Assembly: GCA_002633005.1 (NCBI GenBank)
Contig: NMRA01000746.1
Location: 63,755 to 127,754, forward strand
Source: Phoronis australis
Taxonomy: Eukaryota; Phoronida; Phoronidae
DNA: 64,000 nt
Direction of reading: 5' to 3'
The notes under the pieces were generated by a model that did no database searches, was not told the origin of the DNA, and saw only the letters and a list, made by a program, of their open reading frames with translations. Shown here one piece after another: positions 44,301 through 54,464 of this stretch. Position 1 is the first letter of the stretch. Each line of letters opens with the position of its first letter. Made by a program: the position numbers and the translations under genes.

Positions 44301-47300
44301 CATCTTTTACTTCAAATAGCTGTGAATAACATTCCCATGCATTGGTGCCCTATTTAGACCGCTATTCAATACAACTGTTATTGGTCTTTTGTTGTTTTGC
44401 TTGGAATCTTGCTGTTATGCAATATGGCACAAAAACGCAGCTTCATGTATGATTTGTCAGGCCTTCATTTGCGTAATTGATTTCGTATTTTCTTATCTTG
44501 TTGAGGCTTTGTCGGGACTACCTGGTTAGCCCAATACATCTAAAATGACAAAATTTCGTTGAAGTAAGGCTTTTAGCGGCCCTGTGCAAAACATGCAAAA
44601 CATTAGTCCCGTTTAGACATCAAGTTTTGGCCCGGCGCAACTGACACAAAACAAATTGATCGGTGTCAAGTGTCTGTTTACACACACAACTCACTAACTG
44701 TGGTAAGACGGAAATTGCAGACTGGAGAGACTAGATTGCACATGCGAAGGTTTACAAATGACGAGAGTTGCAGAGACATTAGAACCCGTACGCAGAACAT
44801 TAGGCAAGTGCAGTAGAGATGATCCTTTCCGCCTTGCCCCAGTTACGCGTTTAGACATATAATTGACACAGAGCAAGATGTTCAAGCGCAAATTGCTCTA
44901 CCTACCAAACAGGTGGCAAAAGTTGTCACCGCTGTGTCAATTTGTTCCATGTCAGTGCCGTTTACACACTGGAACAACTCGTTCCGTGTCAGTTGATCCC
45001 TGTCAACTTTTGTAATGTAAACGGCACTATCGGCAAATGATGTTGTTAAAGCGCCTGTTCATCAGAATGATGCATATTTACTTGGCTGTTGCCACTCTTG
45101 GTGATTCGTCAGTTCCAAACACCAACTGTTATATTAGGGAAATGGAAGGTGTGCTACTTTTTAAGTCCCGTTATCGCTATTGTACTATATGCTTTTGATT
45201 TGATGTAGCATACGTTGAGAAAAAACATAAGGCTTTTGGCTATTACACATTCAGAGTACAGGTACTATATTGTCTTACCGAAAGTTTAGTTCAGCCAGCC
45301 CTTAATCAAAAATAGATAACCTGATATAGACTACTGATAAGGTAATTGATAGAATTATCTTGAGCCACATAAACTTACGGTAGTCACCTGTATGGGCACT
45401 AACTGAGTTTCAACATTTTGCTAAATGACAGTGAAATAGGGGCATAAAGTTCACTAAGAGTCTAGGACCTCAGTGAAAGTATTTGATTTGTCCAGTGGTA
45501 TTTTTTAATACAAGCAGGTGCCCTTCGCTGTCACTGAATGTATTACACTGTGATAGTGCTCCTTCATACTTTTTGGTTATGGTAAAAATTCTCCAATTTG
45601 GACCCTGGAAAATTTACTCAAGGTCAGAGCTTGTGCCGAGTTCTAGAAATAGGCAAAATCGGCCGTCCCAATTTCACTGCAAAATTACCTACTCTACTGG
45701 TTGAACCCACATTGTGCGAAATTTGATAAACACGATGAATGTCAAAATCACCCTTGCCCCAAATTCCACAATCTTCGATTTTTGCTAGAGAATTGGAAAA
45801 TATTTACCATAGTTTTATTTTTAAAGCACGTACCTGGGTCTCTTCCTTCTGGCTCATCGTCATTAGCTTCTGAAAATAAATGTTGATATTGAGATCATGT
45901 TTTAAACTGGTGGTATTGTTTACTTTCTTATGTGTTATAGTTGCAATTAATGCTTTCTATACACAATTGCTAAATTTGCATCTCTCCATTCCTTCATAAA
46001 CATTCAGTTCACCCTGAATAACGCATCATTAACTATAGTTAGGGAGGTCATTCCTAGCAAGACGCTCATGGACAAGTTGTTCTAGGGTAACTTGTATTGA
46101 GCATATGACTCTAAATTTTGTTAAAATCTTACATACAACATTTTGCATACCTTGAACTGTTGGACCTGCTGTCTCTAGTGAAGGTGTATCAAGTAGTAAG
46201 GAATTAGGCTGAGGTTGAGTCTCAGGCGATTCTGAAAGATGCACAACATGTAAGTATTAAAGAATATTACAATTTTGTTATAGTTCATAAAATAAGAAAA
46301 ATGTCTTCCGCTTAGGAACACCATCTATTTGAAAGAGGGTATGGTTATATAGGACCTGCACATTTAGGCGAATATGATCTTCAACCCTGAGTAAAAGTAT
46401 ATATTTTCTGAAAGTAGAATGCCTGCCTTTGTAGGGTTGGACTTTTGACTTTTTACCAATCTGTCATGAATTAGTTTACGCGACCTTGTTTTTAGTAAAA
46501 TTTAGCAGAGAAGAAAGGTACGTTGATAGCAAAATAACAGTATCAATAACAAGAACAATTTTTAGTGAATGTTCTGGATGAGATCTCCAAAACGCTGTTA
46601 GTTTTCTAAAATATTTCGTCGAATGCAACTTGGAGTTTTTTCATGAAAGTCATAATTGTGCTATTTTCATAGCTCCTCATGCAAAAGTGGAAACTTTTTA
46701 AAACAAATTCTGAACAGCTTTTTGAAAAACAGTGCATAGTGTGTGAATGTTTCATATTAATACGGTCGGCTATTTCTAAGGTGAGATGTTCAAAATTTGC
46801 CAAATTTAGACTTATTCTGTGGTTTTCCTTTTATTGTATTTGATGCTGTTTATGCTACAAAAGTCGACACGGATCAGCTGACACTGAACGAGATGATTAA
46901 GCTCAAGTGTTGTGCAAATCAAGACTGACACCGAGTAAATTAGCACCATGGTGACAACTTTTGTCACCTGTTTTAAAGGTAGAGCAACTTGCACCCAATG
47001 ATCTTGCTCCGTGTCAAATGTCACGAAACTGGGGCTGGGTGGCAGGGATCATCTCTTATCTCTGCTTGTGCAAAATTGCAATGGACATTATCATTGGCCC
47101 TGATAAGCGCCCAGGGCGCTCAGAAAAAATCGTTTCCGGGGAGGGGGCTCTTATTGTAGCCTGTAAAGCGGTTGAAACCCGGTCTCCAAAATGGGTGAAA
47201 GGGGAAGCTGGGTTTCATCAAAATTATGCTCTGTAACGTATTTGTAACCTATGATAGACTTTCTACAAAACTGTGGTGCATTGCTATCAAACTTCGTTGT

Positions 47301-50200
47301 TAAGTTACAATTGGCCTGCTTGTTATCATACGGGACAAAAGACTGAGCTGGGCAGTTAACAAAAGGGCCAGTCATGTTATCGCACGTTCAGCACCCCTCA
47401 CGTCTGGAAAAGTTACTGAACGACAGAACGCTGTAATTATTAAAAAAATTGTGCTGAAATCCCACGACGAAAACTTGCGTTGCTGTCTCGCAATCGTCAA
47501 TAGGGCAACTTGAATTCTTGAATAAATATACAGTTTCTACTCAACAAATTATATGAGATCCTCCCTAAGTTTTCCAAATTGCTTCCCTGAGATTTTTAAG
47601 TTCCTGTGGTGTTGGGATTAAGTCCAAATCTGCGCTACATCGTACCAAGGAGTGTCCTTGATGGTACCCCACAGAAAAGTCTCTGGACGAACACATGCGT
47701 GTGTGTGTCATCAGAGTTCATTTGCCAGTAAAAAACAATGCAACAATCTAGGTGTGAATTAACTCAAGCAGTAAAGCAGAACGTGTTTTATTTTAGCACT
47801 TGCTGGTCTCATCTGCTGAAAAGAGTTTGAGAATTGAGTCGGTAAGGCCGATGTCAAATGTTATTGAGTTGCCAAGTGACTGGATGTATGACAGTATAAC
47901 AGATATTTTCCGGGAGATTCGGGGTGTATTAGGTTGATGAAGTGGTCGCTGTCAGTCAGTCATTGTGACTTTAAAAACACTAGTTAGCCTCTTAAACAGA
48001 ACGCAAAAGTTTTTTATGGTATTACATACTCTTGGAAAATAGTGCCAATATTTATTTCTTACTGATGTTATGCTACCCGTTTCATAAATAGGTAGTTTCA
48101 TACTAATGTCTTTGGTGACAGCTGCATGTATGTAGTGTGTGCTTCCTTGCCACGTGTTTTTAACACTGGTCAACTTTTTTATTAATATTCGATTCGCGGT
48201 TTTCTCGCATACAAAGAAATTTGGATTCCTGTTGAGGGGGGAGTTATATACGGGAAAGAAACAATACAATACAACCCCATTGACAAGTACGCTGCATCTG
48301 TTTTGAAAGGCCAGACCATAGTGGGACATATTCCTTTCAAGATCAGCATAAATTTTGCATTCTTTTTGAAGCATGGTAGAAGTTTGACGTGTATAGTCAC
48401 AGCTATTAGCGGCGAAGCCCGTGGTCTACAAATTCCCTGCACAATGATTTTTTAGGGCGGCTAGATGTTATTGATATATTGAAGATGTAAAATTTTAGAA
48501 CTAAGGGTAAGGCATTTTTCGCCTGTAGGCCGCGATCATTGGCTGGGTACTTATTTTAGCGAAGTCTGAAAGCGCGTGGGTGGGGCACTTATAGGGTCAT
48601 GGGTGCTTATTAAAGTGAAGGTGTTCATTTCCGGGCAACATTTACAATTTGCCAGAATCAGCTGTTCTGAGTGCCTTGTCTTAAACCTTGACCGTAATTT
48701 ATTTTGTTAGGAAAATGTCAGAATATTGCTTATATCTAAGCAGGACTTCTGTGCATAGCTTTCAATCAGGAATGCAGCGAATTACAAATAGACGCCATTT
48801 TCACATACAAGACGGGATGCTACCAAATCATGCTTGGGTAATTTTGATGATGTTTTGAATACCGCTAAATGTTGCAAGTGTAAAAACTGAGTGAGAAACT
48901 GAGAGCGTTAATTTACTTCCCGGCCTGACCCAAGCTGTGAAACTGCTACGAGATGGAGTGTGATTAAATCTAGCAAAACCACGTGCTCCGTGTGTGCAAT
49001 TGCTAGGAGAGGGGTGTGTGATAAATTGCTCAATTCAAATCTGGGTTGACCCGGGAGATCTAGCAAAATTGTGCTCTGTGCATGGAACTTGTAGGTGCAA
49101 ATGTCTTCACAGTCCATTCGTGATTGTTACTGCACGATGACTAATCTTGTATAAAAGTTCCAATTCTATAAAAATTACTGAGTTGGCCTATATTAATTTA
49201 ACAAAAGACCAGATAAGACGTTTAAGAAAAGGTAGTTGCAGCGGTTAAGTTATTCCAAAAATGCTTGAAAACGCACTTGGCAAGACTATCATACGTAAGC
49301 ATGCGGTGTTTCCCGCAAACATGGAAGTCTGAACCTGAGGCAAAGTTGCAATTAAAGCACAAGTTCAAGCTCAAGTTATATTAGAGCCGTAAGCTGTTGA
49401 TCAGGTCGATTACTCGACAAGCTGAATTTGCGCTAATTTGGAGACGAGTGATTACCCGAACAGTGGGTGCTTTTATCCAAATTTGGCAAAAGTTGGGGGT
49501 GGGCAATTACCCGGGCACGGACATTTATTCAGGATTTTATGGTAATCCTTCAGGCTGTAAGAGAATTGTTAACTTCAACAGGCTATACTCACCCTCACTT
49601 CCTCCATATGCACTGTCTTGTTGATCTGAAACGAATGCATATGGCATATCAGTCTCTTTGTGTTACATAGGTCCAAATTTTGTAATGTACGAAGTATTAG
49701 TCATTTAATGCAACCCATGGATATTGTCTTGACAGTTGGGTGCACTCCTTTAATTCACAATTTTGGTTTTAATTCATTCCAAAAAATTGAAGTCTGGCTC
49801 CCATCAGCATGTAATGTTTACAATTTGTATGATTTGGCTAGATTATAAAGTTAATTTACATGCTGATATCAGTGACCAATATGTTTTATCTATAGTTGTT
49901 CATATTGACTGCTGGTGTGGTAAGGGCGAAATTTACATAGTGCTGTATTACTAACTACCTTGAAAATTATTAGCTACTTGATGAACCTATTTAAGTCTCA
50001 GTCATTCTCAACTCATAGAATACTTGAAAGGTTATCATAAGATTTGCTGTCTGCATGATGCCCTATTGTCATTTTAATCTGTGACTGAACAAAGAATTTG
50101 TGGTTTTGGTTATGGTTAAAACTCTGTAGATAGCGTACTTACCATGATGTTTATGTTTTTGTGCCCGAGTGGTGAATGGCGTTGACTGCTGTTCATCCAT
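32327..50200 (-). CDS. Unrecognised membrane protein, paralogue 2 with triplicated stalk exons (338 aa)
   Basis: Ten exons: 50200-50143 (MDEQQSTPFTTRAQKHKHH), 49625-49593, A3 46231-46151, B3 45869-45834, A2 43007-42924, B2 42642-42607, A1 38923-38840, B1 38547-38515, C 36696-36664 (GEEDNYYHEHE) and 32865-32327. All introns are phase 1 and the total is exactly 339 codons with stop. A exons (27-28 codons, ES-ETQPQP ... LLLDT-PSLE) and B exons (11-12 codons, ANDDEPEGRDP) form three tandem 40-residue repeats, S/T/P-rich then acidic (residues 31-148). Residues 171-201 are the membrane stretch (VAISATCLAL, IPQY). The tail carries NEDELRRTMMEEA and GKLICQPQDCRVFLPSQADL. Core and tail match paralogue 1. 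No signal peptide; topology unknown. A LINE and the N gap occupy the last intron. Confidence 0.72.
33271..33454. other. Assembly gap, 184 N
   Basis: Run of 184 N flanked by a T-rich stretch on the left and CACTCATTCACACACAC on the right. It is probably a simple repeat at the end of the neighbouring LINE. ORFs spanning it are meaningless. Confidence 0.99.
33455..36620 (-). mobile_element. LINE-2, 5'-truncated L1/Tx1-like retrotransposon in an intron
   Basis: The minus-strand ORF2 starts inside the endonuclease domain (SRIDIWII, SDHSAITLHF; 36610-36281). The RT N-terminal part follows (36038-35700), then RT (35621-35259: LIHPGQTFLPKR, FLDSKKAYNTVKWEF, NIEKGL) and the thumb (35161-34583: PIKSLGIFFGGKG, KLIREFIW). 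The C-terminal part has a zinc-knuckle-like CPYCGEVQIFQHMFYS (34411-33866). Several frameshifts and stops break it. It is the same family as LINE-1 at 16.9-20.3 kb and more complete at the 3' side. The 3' end runs to the N gap. Inserted in the sense orientation in the last intron of paralogue 2. Confidence 0.9.
36880..37725. repeat. Old partial copy (unit 0) of the stalk-exon intron repeat
   Basis: Diverged from 39430-40520 and 43520-44600 but collinear with them: CTAACTACATCTATTAAA, TTTTTCTCACTTCA, CTAAAAAGTCCTT, GCAAAACATGCAAAACA. It lacks the 426-bp MITE present in units 1 and 2, so it separated from them before that insertion. Confidence 0.75.
40520..40947. mobile_element. MITE-like element, 428 bp, copy in unit 1
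   Basis: The ends TAGTCCCGTTTAGACATCAA and, on the other strand, TAGTGCTGTTTACACTACAA are terminal inverted repeats of about 20 bp. Unit 0 is uninterrupted at the matching site (AAACACTAGCAAGTG near 37712). Superfamily not assigned; no coding capacity. Confidence 0.7.
40967..41804. mobile_element. PIF/Harbinger-like MITE, 838 bp, with TTA duplication
   Basis: Terminal inverted repeats GGGCTGTTCCAGCAAAATC at the left and, on the other strand, GGGCTGTTCCAGTAAAATC at the right, with a G-run just inside. Flanked by TTA (40964-40966) and TTA (41805-41807). The duplicated sister sequence is an exact empty site with a single TTA (GTTGTTAAAGCG near 45040). A 3-bp TWA duplication with GG-starting repeats is the PIF/Harbinger signature. 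No transposase; non-autonomous. Confidence 0.85.
41805..45042 (-). repeat. Stalk-exon duplication unit 2 (with exons A2 and B2)
   Basis: Second tandem unit: B2 (42642-42607, GANDDVPEGRDP) and A2 (43007-42924, ESPETQPRPHY, LLLDTTPSLETADPTVQ). Its right 2 kb is nearly identical to unit 1 and it contains the 426-bp MITE (44604-45029). It lacks the Harbinger-like insertion. The ORFs extending past A2 into intron sequence are read-through. Confidence 0.9.
44604..45029. mobile_element. MITE-like element, 426 bp, copy in unit 2
   Basis: Same termini and position as 40520-40947 (TAGTCCCGTTTAGACATCAA to CGGCACTA). It was copied by the segmental duplication rather than inserted independently. A fragment in the opposite orientation lies at about 46855-47030. 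Confidence 0.7.
45043..46850 (-). repeat. Stalk-exon duplication unit 3 (with exons A3 and B3)
   Basis: Third tandem unit: B3 (45869-45834, EANDDEPEGRDP) and A3 (46231-46151, ESPETQPQPNS, LLLDTPSLETAGPTVQ; one Thr codon shorter than A1 and A2). The intron right of A3 diverges from units 1 and 2 after about 46620, so only the exon-bearing part is well conserved. Confidence 0.88.
47085..48620 (+). mobile_element. DNA transposon carrying a VGH-type domain, copy 1
   Basis: About 1.5 kb, collinear in inverse orientation with the element at 57634-59064: the left side (AAGCGCCCAGGGCGC, then GAAACCCGGTCTCCAAAATGGGTGAAA, with a break, then TATGCTCTG) matches the right side of the other copy, and vice versa (GCGAAGTCTGAAAGCGCGTGGG). 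The ends are diverged, so the boundaries are approximate. It lies in the intron between exon 2 and A3 of paralogue 2. It holds the 89-codon open frame at 48186-48455. Confidence 0.7.
48186..48455 (+). CDS. VGH-type small domain, transposon-borne (fragment, 89 codons)
   Basis: Open frame without an ATG near its start: SIRGFLAYKEIWIPVEGG, then NPIDKYAASVLKGQTIVGHI, FAFFLKHGRSLTCIVTAI and LQIPCTM. To my recognition this is the small domain (pattern Y-x-W-x-P-x-x-G, N-x-x-D-x-YA, VGH, FL, C-x-VT) common in uncharacterised proteins of marine invertebrates. I recall no family name or function. A second, more decayed copy is at 57947-57759 in a copy of the same transposon. Probably a transposon-encoded exon; no start, so likely part of a spliced or decayed gene. 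Confidence 0.6.
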   Translation, partial: YSIRGFLAYKEIWIPVEGGVIYGKETIQYNPIDKYAASVLKGQTIVGHIPFKISINFAFFLKHGRSLTCIVTAISGEARGLQIPCTMIF

Positions 50201-50210
50201 GTTAGAAAAG

Positions 50211-50218
50211 TGACGTCA
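50211..50218. promoter_or_regulatory. Palindromic CRE (TGACGTCA) at the start of paralogue 2
   Basis: A perfect TGACGTCA lies 11 bases upstream of the ATG at 50200, within GTGACGTCAC. It matches the CRE upstream of paralogue 1 (25626). Confidence 0.55.
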
Positions 50219-50235
50219 CATTATGGTTTACTTAC

Positions 50236-50267
50236 CAGCCAAAAGGTGGCCTGCCTGACGGGACATC
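50236..50267 (-). other. Possible alternative first exon of paralogue 2
   Basis: ATTTGCAG acceptor, then GATGTCCCGTCAGGC ... TTGGCTG and a GTAAGT donor. The ATG at 50266 gives MSRQAGHLLA plus one base, the phase needed to join exon 2 (49625). The intron to exon 1 would be only about 30 bases, so the two could only be alternatives. Speculative. Confidence 0.25.
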
Positions 50268-51515
50268 CTGCAAATCTAAAATCCTAAAAATGTCATTGAT
50301 GTAGAATCAACAAATATTTTGAACATAACTCAACTTCCAATATGTTTTTACAGTGTGCGTCTGGAATTGTGTTGTTATCAGTGAGAGATATTCCAGTGCA
50401 ATAAACGTACTTTAGCACTGCCTAAAGCATTATCTGCCCGTTGCCTGTAAGGTCAAGAAACTTGTGTTAGTGCATGGTAAACATAGAGTTCAATGTTACT
50501 GGCTCACCTGCACAAACACTAGTTTCCTTCTTGTCTCTAGGAAACTACCTGGGTTTCTATTAATGAAGTGTTGGTTGCTGTTTTGTGGTTATCTTATAGA
50601 ACTTGCAGAAGCAGTAACCTGTTGCCATGGCAAGAACACAAGTGGTAAACGATTTACTTTATCAAAGTGGTTTTCATTTATTTTAAACTTTACTGTCTGT
50701 ACTTTTCAGCATGCATTACTTTCTCCGGTGAGCTCCCTTGGGTTTTTTACAAAACAATGAACTAGGCTGTTTTGGTGCTTCTGTAGAGTTTGCAGTGCAA
50801 ATGTGTATTGTTAGGAGTAAAAATTTTACTATTGTATCAAAATTAATAACATTTTCCGATTAATGACCATGACGGATTTCTAAGACCAAATTTGCAGTTT
50901 ATGTGTATTTGAAGAGTAATTTTCATGTTAAAAGTGAATTTTGTTACATTATGACTTTTCGGTTCATTACCTTCACCATATCACATCATGAAATATTTGA
51001 ACCAAATAAACGTAAAATGGACAAAATAGTAGTTCTGAGTAAAATTCTGATTTGTTTGATGACATCTGACTGCAACAATAAAGACTGGTTACGATACATG
51101 CAAAGTGAAACAGCTTGTCTAGAAGCAATATAAATATTGGGCTTCACTTGAAACAGTAAACCAATGATTTTGCAATATCTTACTTAAATGTTTTCATCTT
51201 TTGAATTTTGATTTCCTTGGCGTTTTTTCCTCAGAAAAGATGCCAAACTTTAGGAATTGTTATTTTTCGGTCTTTCGGAAGTATAAACTTTGGTCTCTTT
51301 GTCAAGTGTGGTGACTTGTCTCTGTGACCTCTTGTCAAGCAGCTCATTGATAATTTTAAAATCTAAGGCCTTGTTGCGCTGGTAAAACAGGTTTCCTTGA
51401 ATGTTTCATGCAGTGTGTAATATTTTGAACAAAGTACTGGAAGTTAACTGAATTCAAGGTCATCGAAGTTTTTAAAATAAAAACATGTCTCTTTAGTGTA
51501 TTTCGTTTTGATTTT

Positions 51516-52030
51516 TATCCGCCCACGCATTATGCTGTCATTTCCGTCCGTCCAGGCGGCGTCCGTCTGGCGTCCAGCGTTCGCTGCTCTATCTCCAAAA
51601 CCGATTGACGTATGTTCGCGAAATTTTGCACATGAGTTTATGTCATGGATGGGACGGCATGAGCAAACTTTCGGATGGATCTGAGTACCGGTGTGCCCCC
51701 TAGTGGCAATTTCTTTTTTTACATTAACCTCTGTATCTTCAATGGTCCTCAACATATTTTCACAAACTTTGGTATATAGGCATCTATTAGTGAGACGACA
51801 ATATCCTCCCATTTTTGGATGGATTCGACATTGTTTACGCCACCTAGAGGCCATTTTTACTGTTCTTTAGTCTTTTTTTAGCGTCCACCCCTCTATCAAC
51901 CAAACCGCTCTAAGCATGATTGTGAAAATTGGCATGTATGTTCTTACTTATCATGAAGAGGACGGTTCAGGATCCGACGTCTTTGACTACTGTGGTGCCT
52001 CTTAGTGGAAGTTTTTTTGCGCCTATGCAG
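51516..52030. repeat. Dispersed CTAGTGG repeat, copy 3
   Basis: Left-end copy starting CGCCCACGCATTATGC. It has GCCCCCTAGTGGCAA near 51695, CACCTAGAGGCC near 51845 and a third block near 52001, then stops. It matches the first 500 bp of 30516-32195. Confidence 0.8.
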
Positions 52031-52176
52031 TGTTCTCCACATCTGAAAATCTAAACAGGTCGCACGCGTAAAAACTGCAACGTGCCGCAACCGCGCGGCG
52101 GTCAACATTCTCCATAAGCTAGTGTGCAGTTTATTGTGCACCTTATTTTTACCCACGCATTTTAATAACTGTTTAT

Positions 52177-53605
52177 ATGCGCTAACTGCGAAGCGATACC
52201 GAAGCTAGTTTACAGTGAAACAATATGTGTAGTTGAGATAAAAGGTCATATATATTATGACAAACTAAACTACTACAGATATCAGTAATTACAAAAGTTA
52301 TATAACATGTTGAACTGTAAAGGTGGGTGACAGTGTGCCTCCAATGAAGGTGGTGAATAGTAAGTTAAGAAACAATATGCGGAAGCATAACAGCAACACC
52401 GGGACAGCGACATGGGAAATTTGAGGATAACAGAGAAAGAAAGAAAATTGGTTTGAGGGAGGGAGGGAAAGAGAAATTGAGTGAAAAATGAAAGTTGGAG
52501 CGAATTGTGGACGATGGCCCAGTGTTGCGACAAGACAAAGAGATCATGTGGTACAATTTAACCAATAACCGTAGAACAAAGAGGGTCACTGACTCGAGAA
52601 TCCAAACAATATGATAATGAGGACGAAGCAGTATAGCTTACATAAAATTAAATTTATCGTCATTATTTTGACACTTTATTTTGATACTAGTCCTTAGGGT
52701 TTATTTTGCATTACTCATCTCTATTTATAGCCTCAAGGGCCTACTTTTGTATTCATACGTTTCTCTACGCGACTCCTGCTTGGTCACCCATATTTCCATT
52801 GTTCAGTTCAACGTGGTCTCTCATTCAGCCACCTACCTCGTCTACAAGACCTACGTTCGTTCTCTTCATTTTCCCCAATCCCCATCCTGGGTGTCGGTTC
52901 CACTTTCTCTTTGCTCATATACATTTCCTGTTAGGTTTTTTCAAGTTTTGTGTTCATGTTCTGTACTTTTCCTTTAAACCCTTCAGGCAGTTCTTTGTTT
53001 TGTTCCCTCTTTCAGGGCTACGGTATTCATTGTACACACCGGTGGGCGTTTTGTCCATGCCCATCTTGCAGAGTCTTAGTTTTATCTATTTACGTCATAA
53101 TAAATGACAATATTTGCAATCCTCCTCTTGTTTTACTCTGCAACATAGCTCGTGGCGTACCCCGGGCAAAGTAGATTACGATAAAAACACTTATTTTGCT
53201 AATTCTAAAACTTTTCGAACAGAATGAACTAAACGAGTCAAAAAGCCTAGATAAATGGTCATACGCACTAACGGCCAGAGCCGAAGGTACTTTGAAAACA
53301 CGTCTCAACAAAGAACAAATTAAAAAATGTAAGGTATGGTTTTGCAGTATTTTTTGTCAAGAATTCAAATAAAATATCAAAATCGACTTCCGACTAAAAG
53401 CTAAGAAGTTGTGTTTTTACAGCTGAAAACAACTGGGCTGAAAGTTTTAAATGCGCTAACTGCGAAGCGATACAGAAGCTAGTTTACAGTGAAACAACAT
53501 GTGTAGGTGAGAAAAAAGATCATATATATTAGGATAAACTTAAATTACTACAGTTATTGATACAAAAGGTATATAATATTTTGTGCTGTAAAGGTGGATG
53601 ACAAT
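52177..53605. repeat. Pair of direct repeats (about 160 bp) 1.28 kb apart
   Basis: 52177-52340 and 53451-53605 share GCGCTAACTGCGAAGCGATA, GAAGCTAGTTTACAGTGAAA, CATATATATTA and GTAAAGGTGG. The interval could be an LTR-like or duplicated insertion, but I see no TG...CA ends, primer site or gag/pol. A 133-codon ORF between them (52706-53107) has no recognisable domain. Confidence 0.6.
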
Positions 53606-54464
53606 CTACCACAGATGCAGCAGAAGGATGCATCCACCAACAGATCACACAATGGGGTTAGTTACGTATGGAGATCTCATGCTGATAAGTCCCACTGAAA
53701 GCGTTTGTACGCTACCAGACACTTTGCTTTGTAAAACGTGGCGCTTCCGAGCTTTACTTCACCAGGCTCTGCAGTGAATGTGTGTCGTTCTTCCCTTAGC
53801 AGGCGTCAGTGTTGCAATTTCTTCACTCTGGCAATGAGACACCTGTAGATGTATGGACGATACATGTCGGTCATGCTTTGGGTCATGGAACCACACTTTA
53901 CTCCTTGCACGACTGCTTCCGCATTCTAAAAACGGATATTCATTGAACAATGATGTTATATTTCTTACTTCATTGGTATTCTCTATAAGGTTAAACAGAC
54001 TTCTATTATATGTTTAGTTTAAGTTGTATTCACTTTGTTTCTCTGGGTAAAAATTGAAATTCGCATACAGTTCTTTTGCTCTCATGAAGTCAGTGTTGTA
54101 TGTATTCGGTACCCTGATATTTTGTATTTCAATAATTACACATTTTTGTCAGGTTTGACACGCTTTGAGCGTGTAATATGTATAAAATTCTCACCCCGGG
54201 TATTGGAAAATGTGGGTTAGATGTCATCAATTTAACCTTTTAAAAAGGATCTATTTCAAGTCAACTACTTGTCAACCAATCAGTCGCAGGACTGCTTCAG
54301 TAGAAATCTGCCAACAAACTGAACCTCGGTGACGAATCAGGCCAGAGTCTGGGGTCGGCACAACAAGTTTAATTCCCTTCCTCTCTAAAATGTTTCTGGG
54401 GCAGTATCATGTCGGAAAATGTATGTATCCCCATATTAAGAAATAATGGTCACAGTCTCTTGCT

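Noticed and set aside
52706-53107. 133-codon plus-strand ORF rich in F, L, S
   Set aside because: Pyrimidine-rich tract gives hydrophobic codons; no domain, no paralogue, lies between direct repeats.
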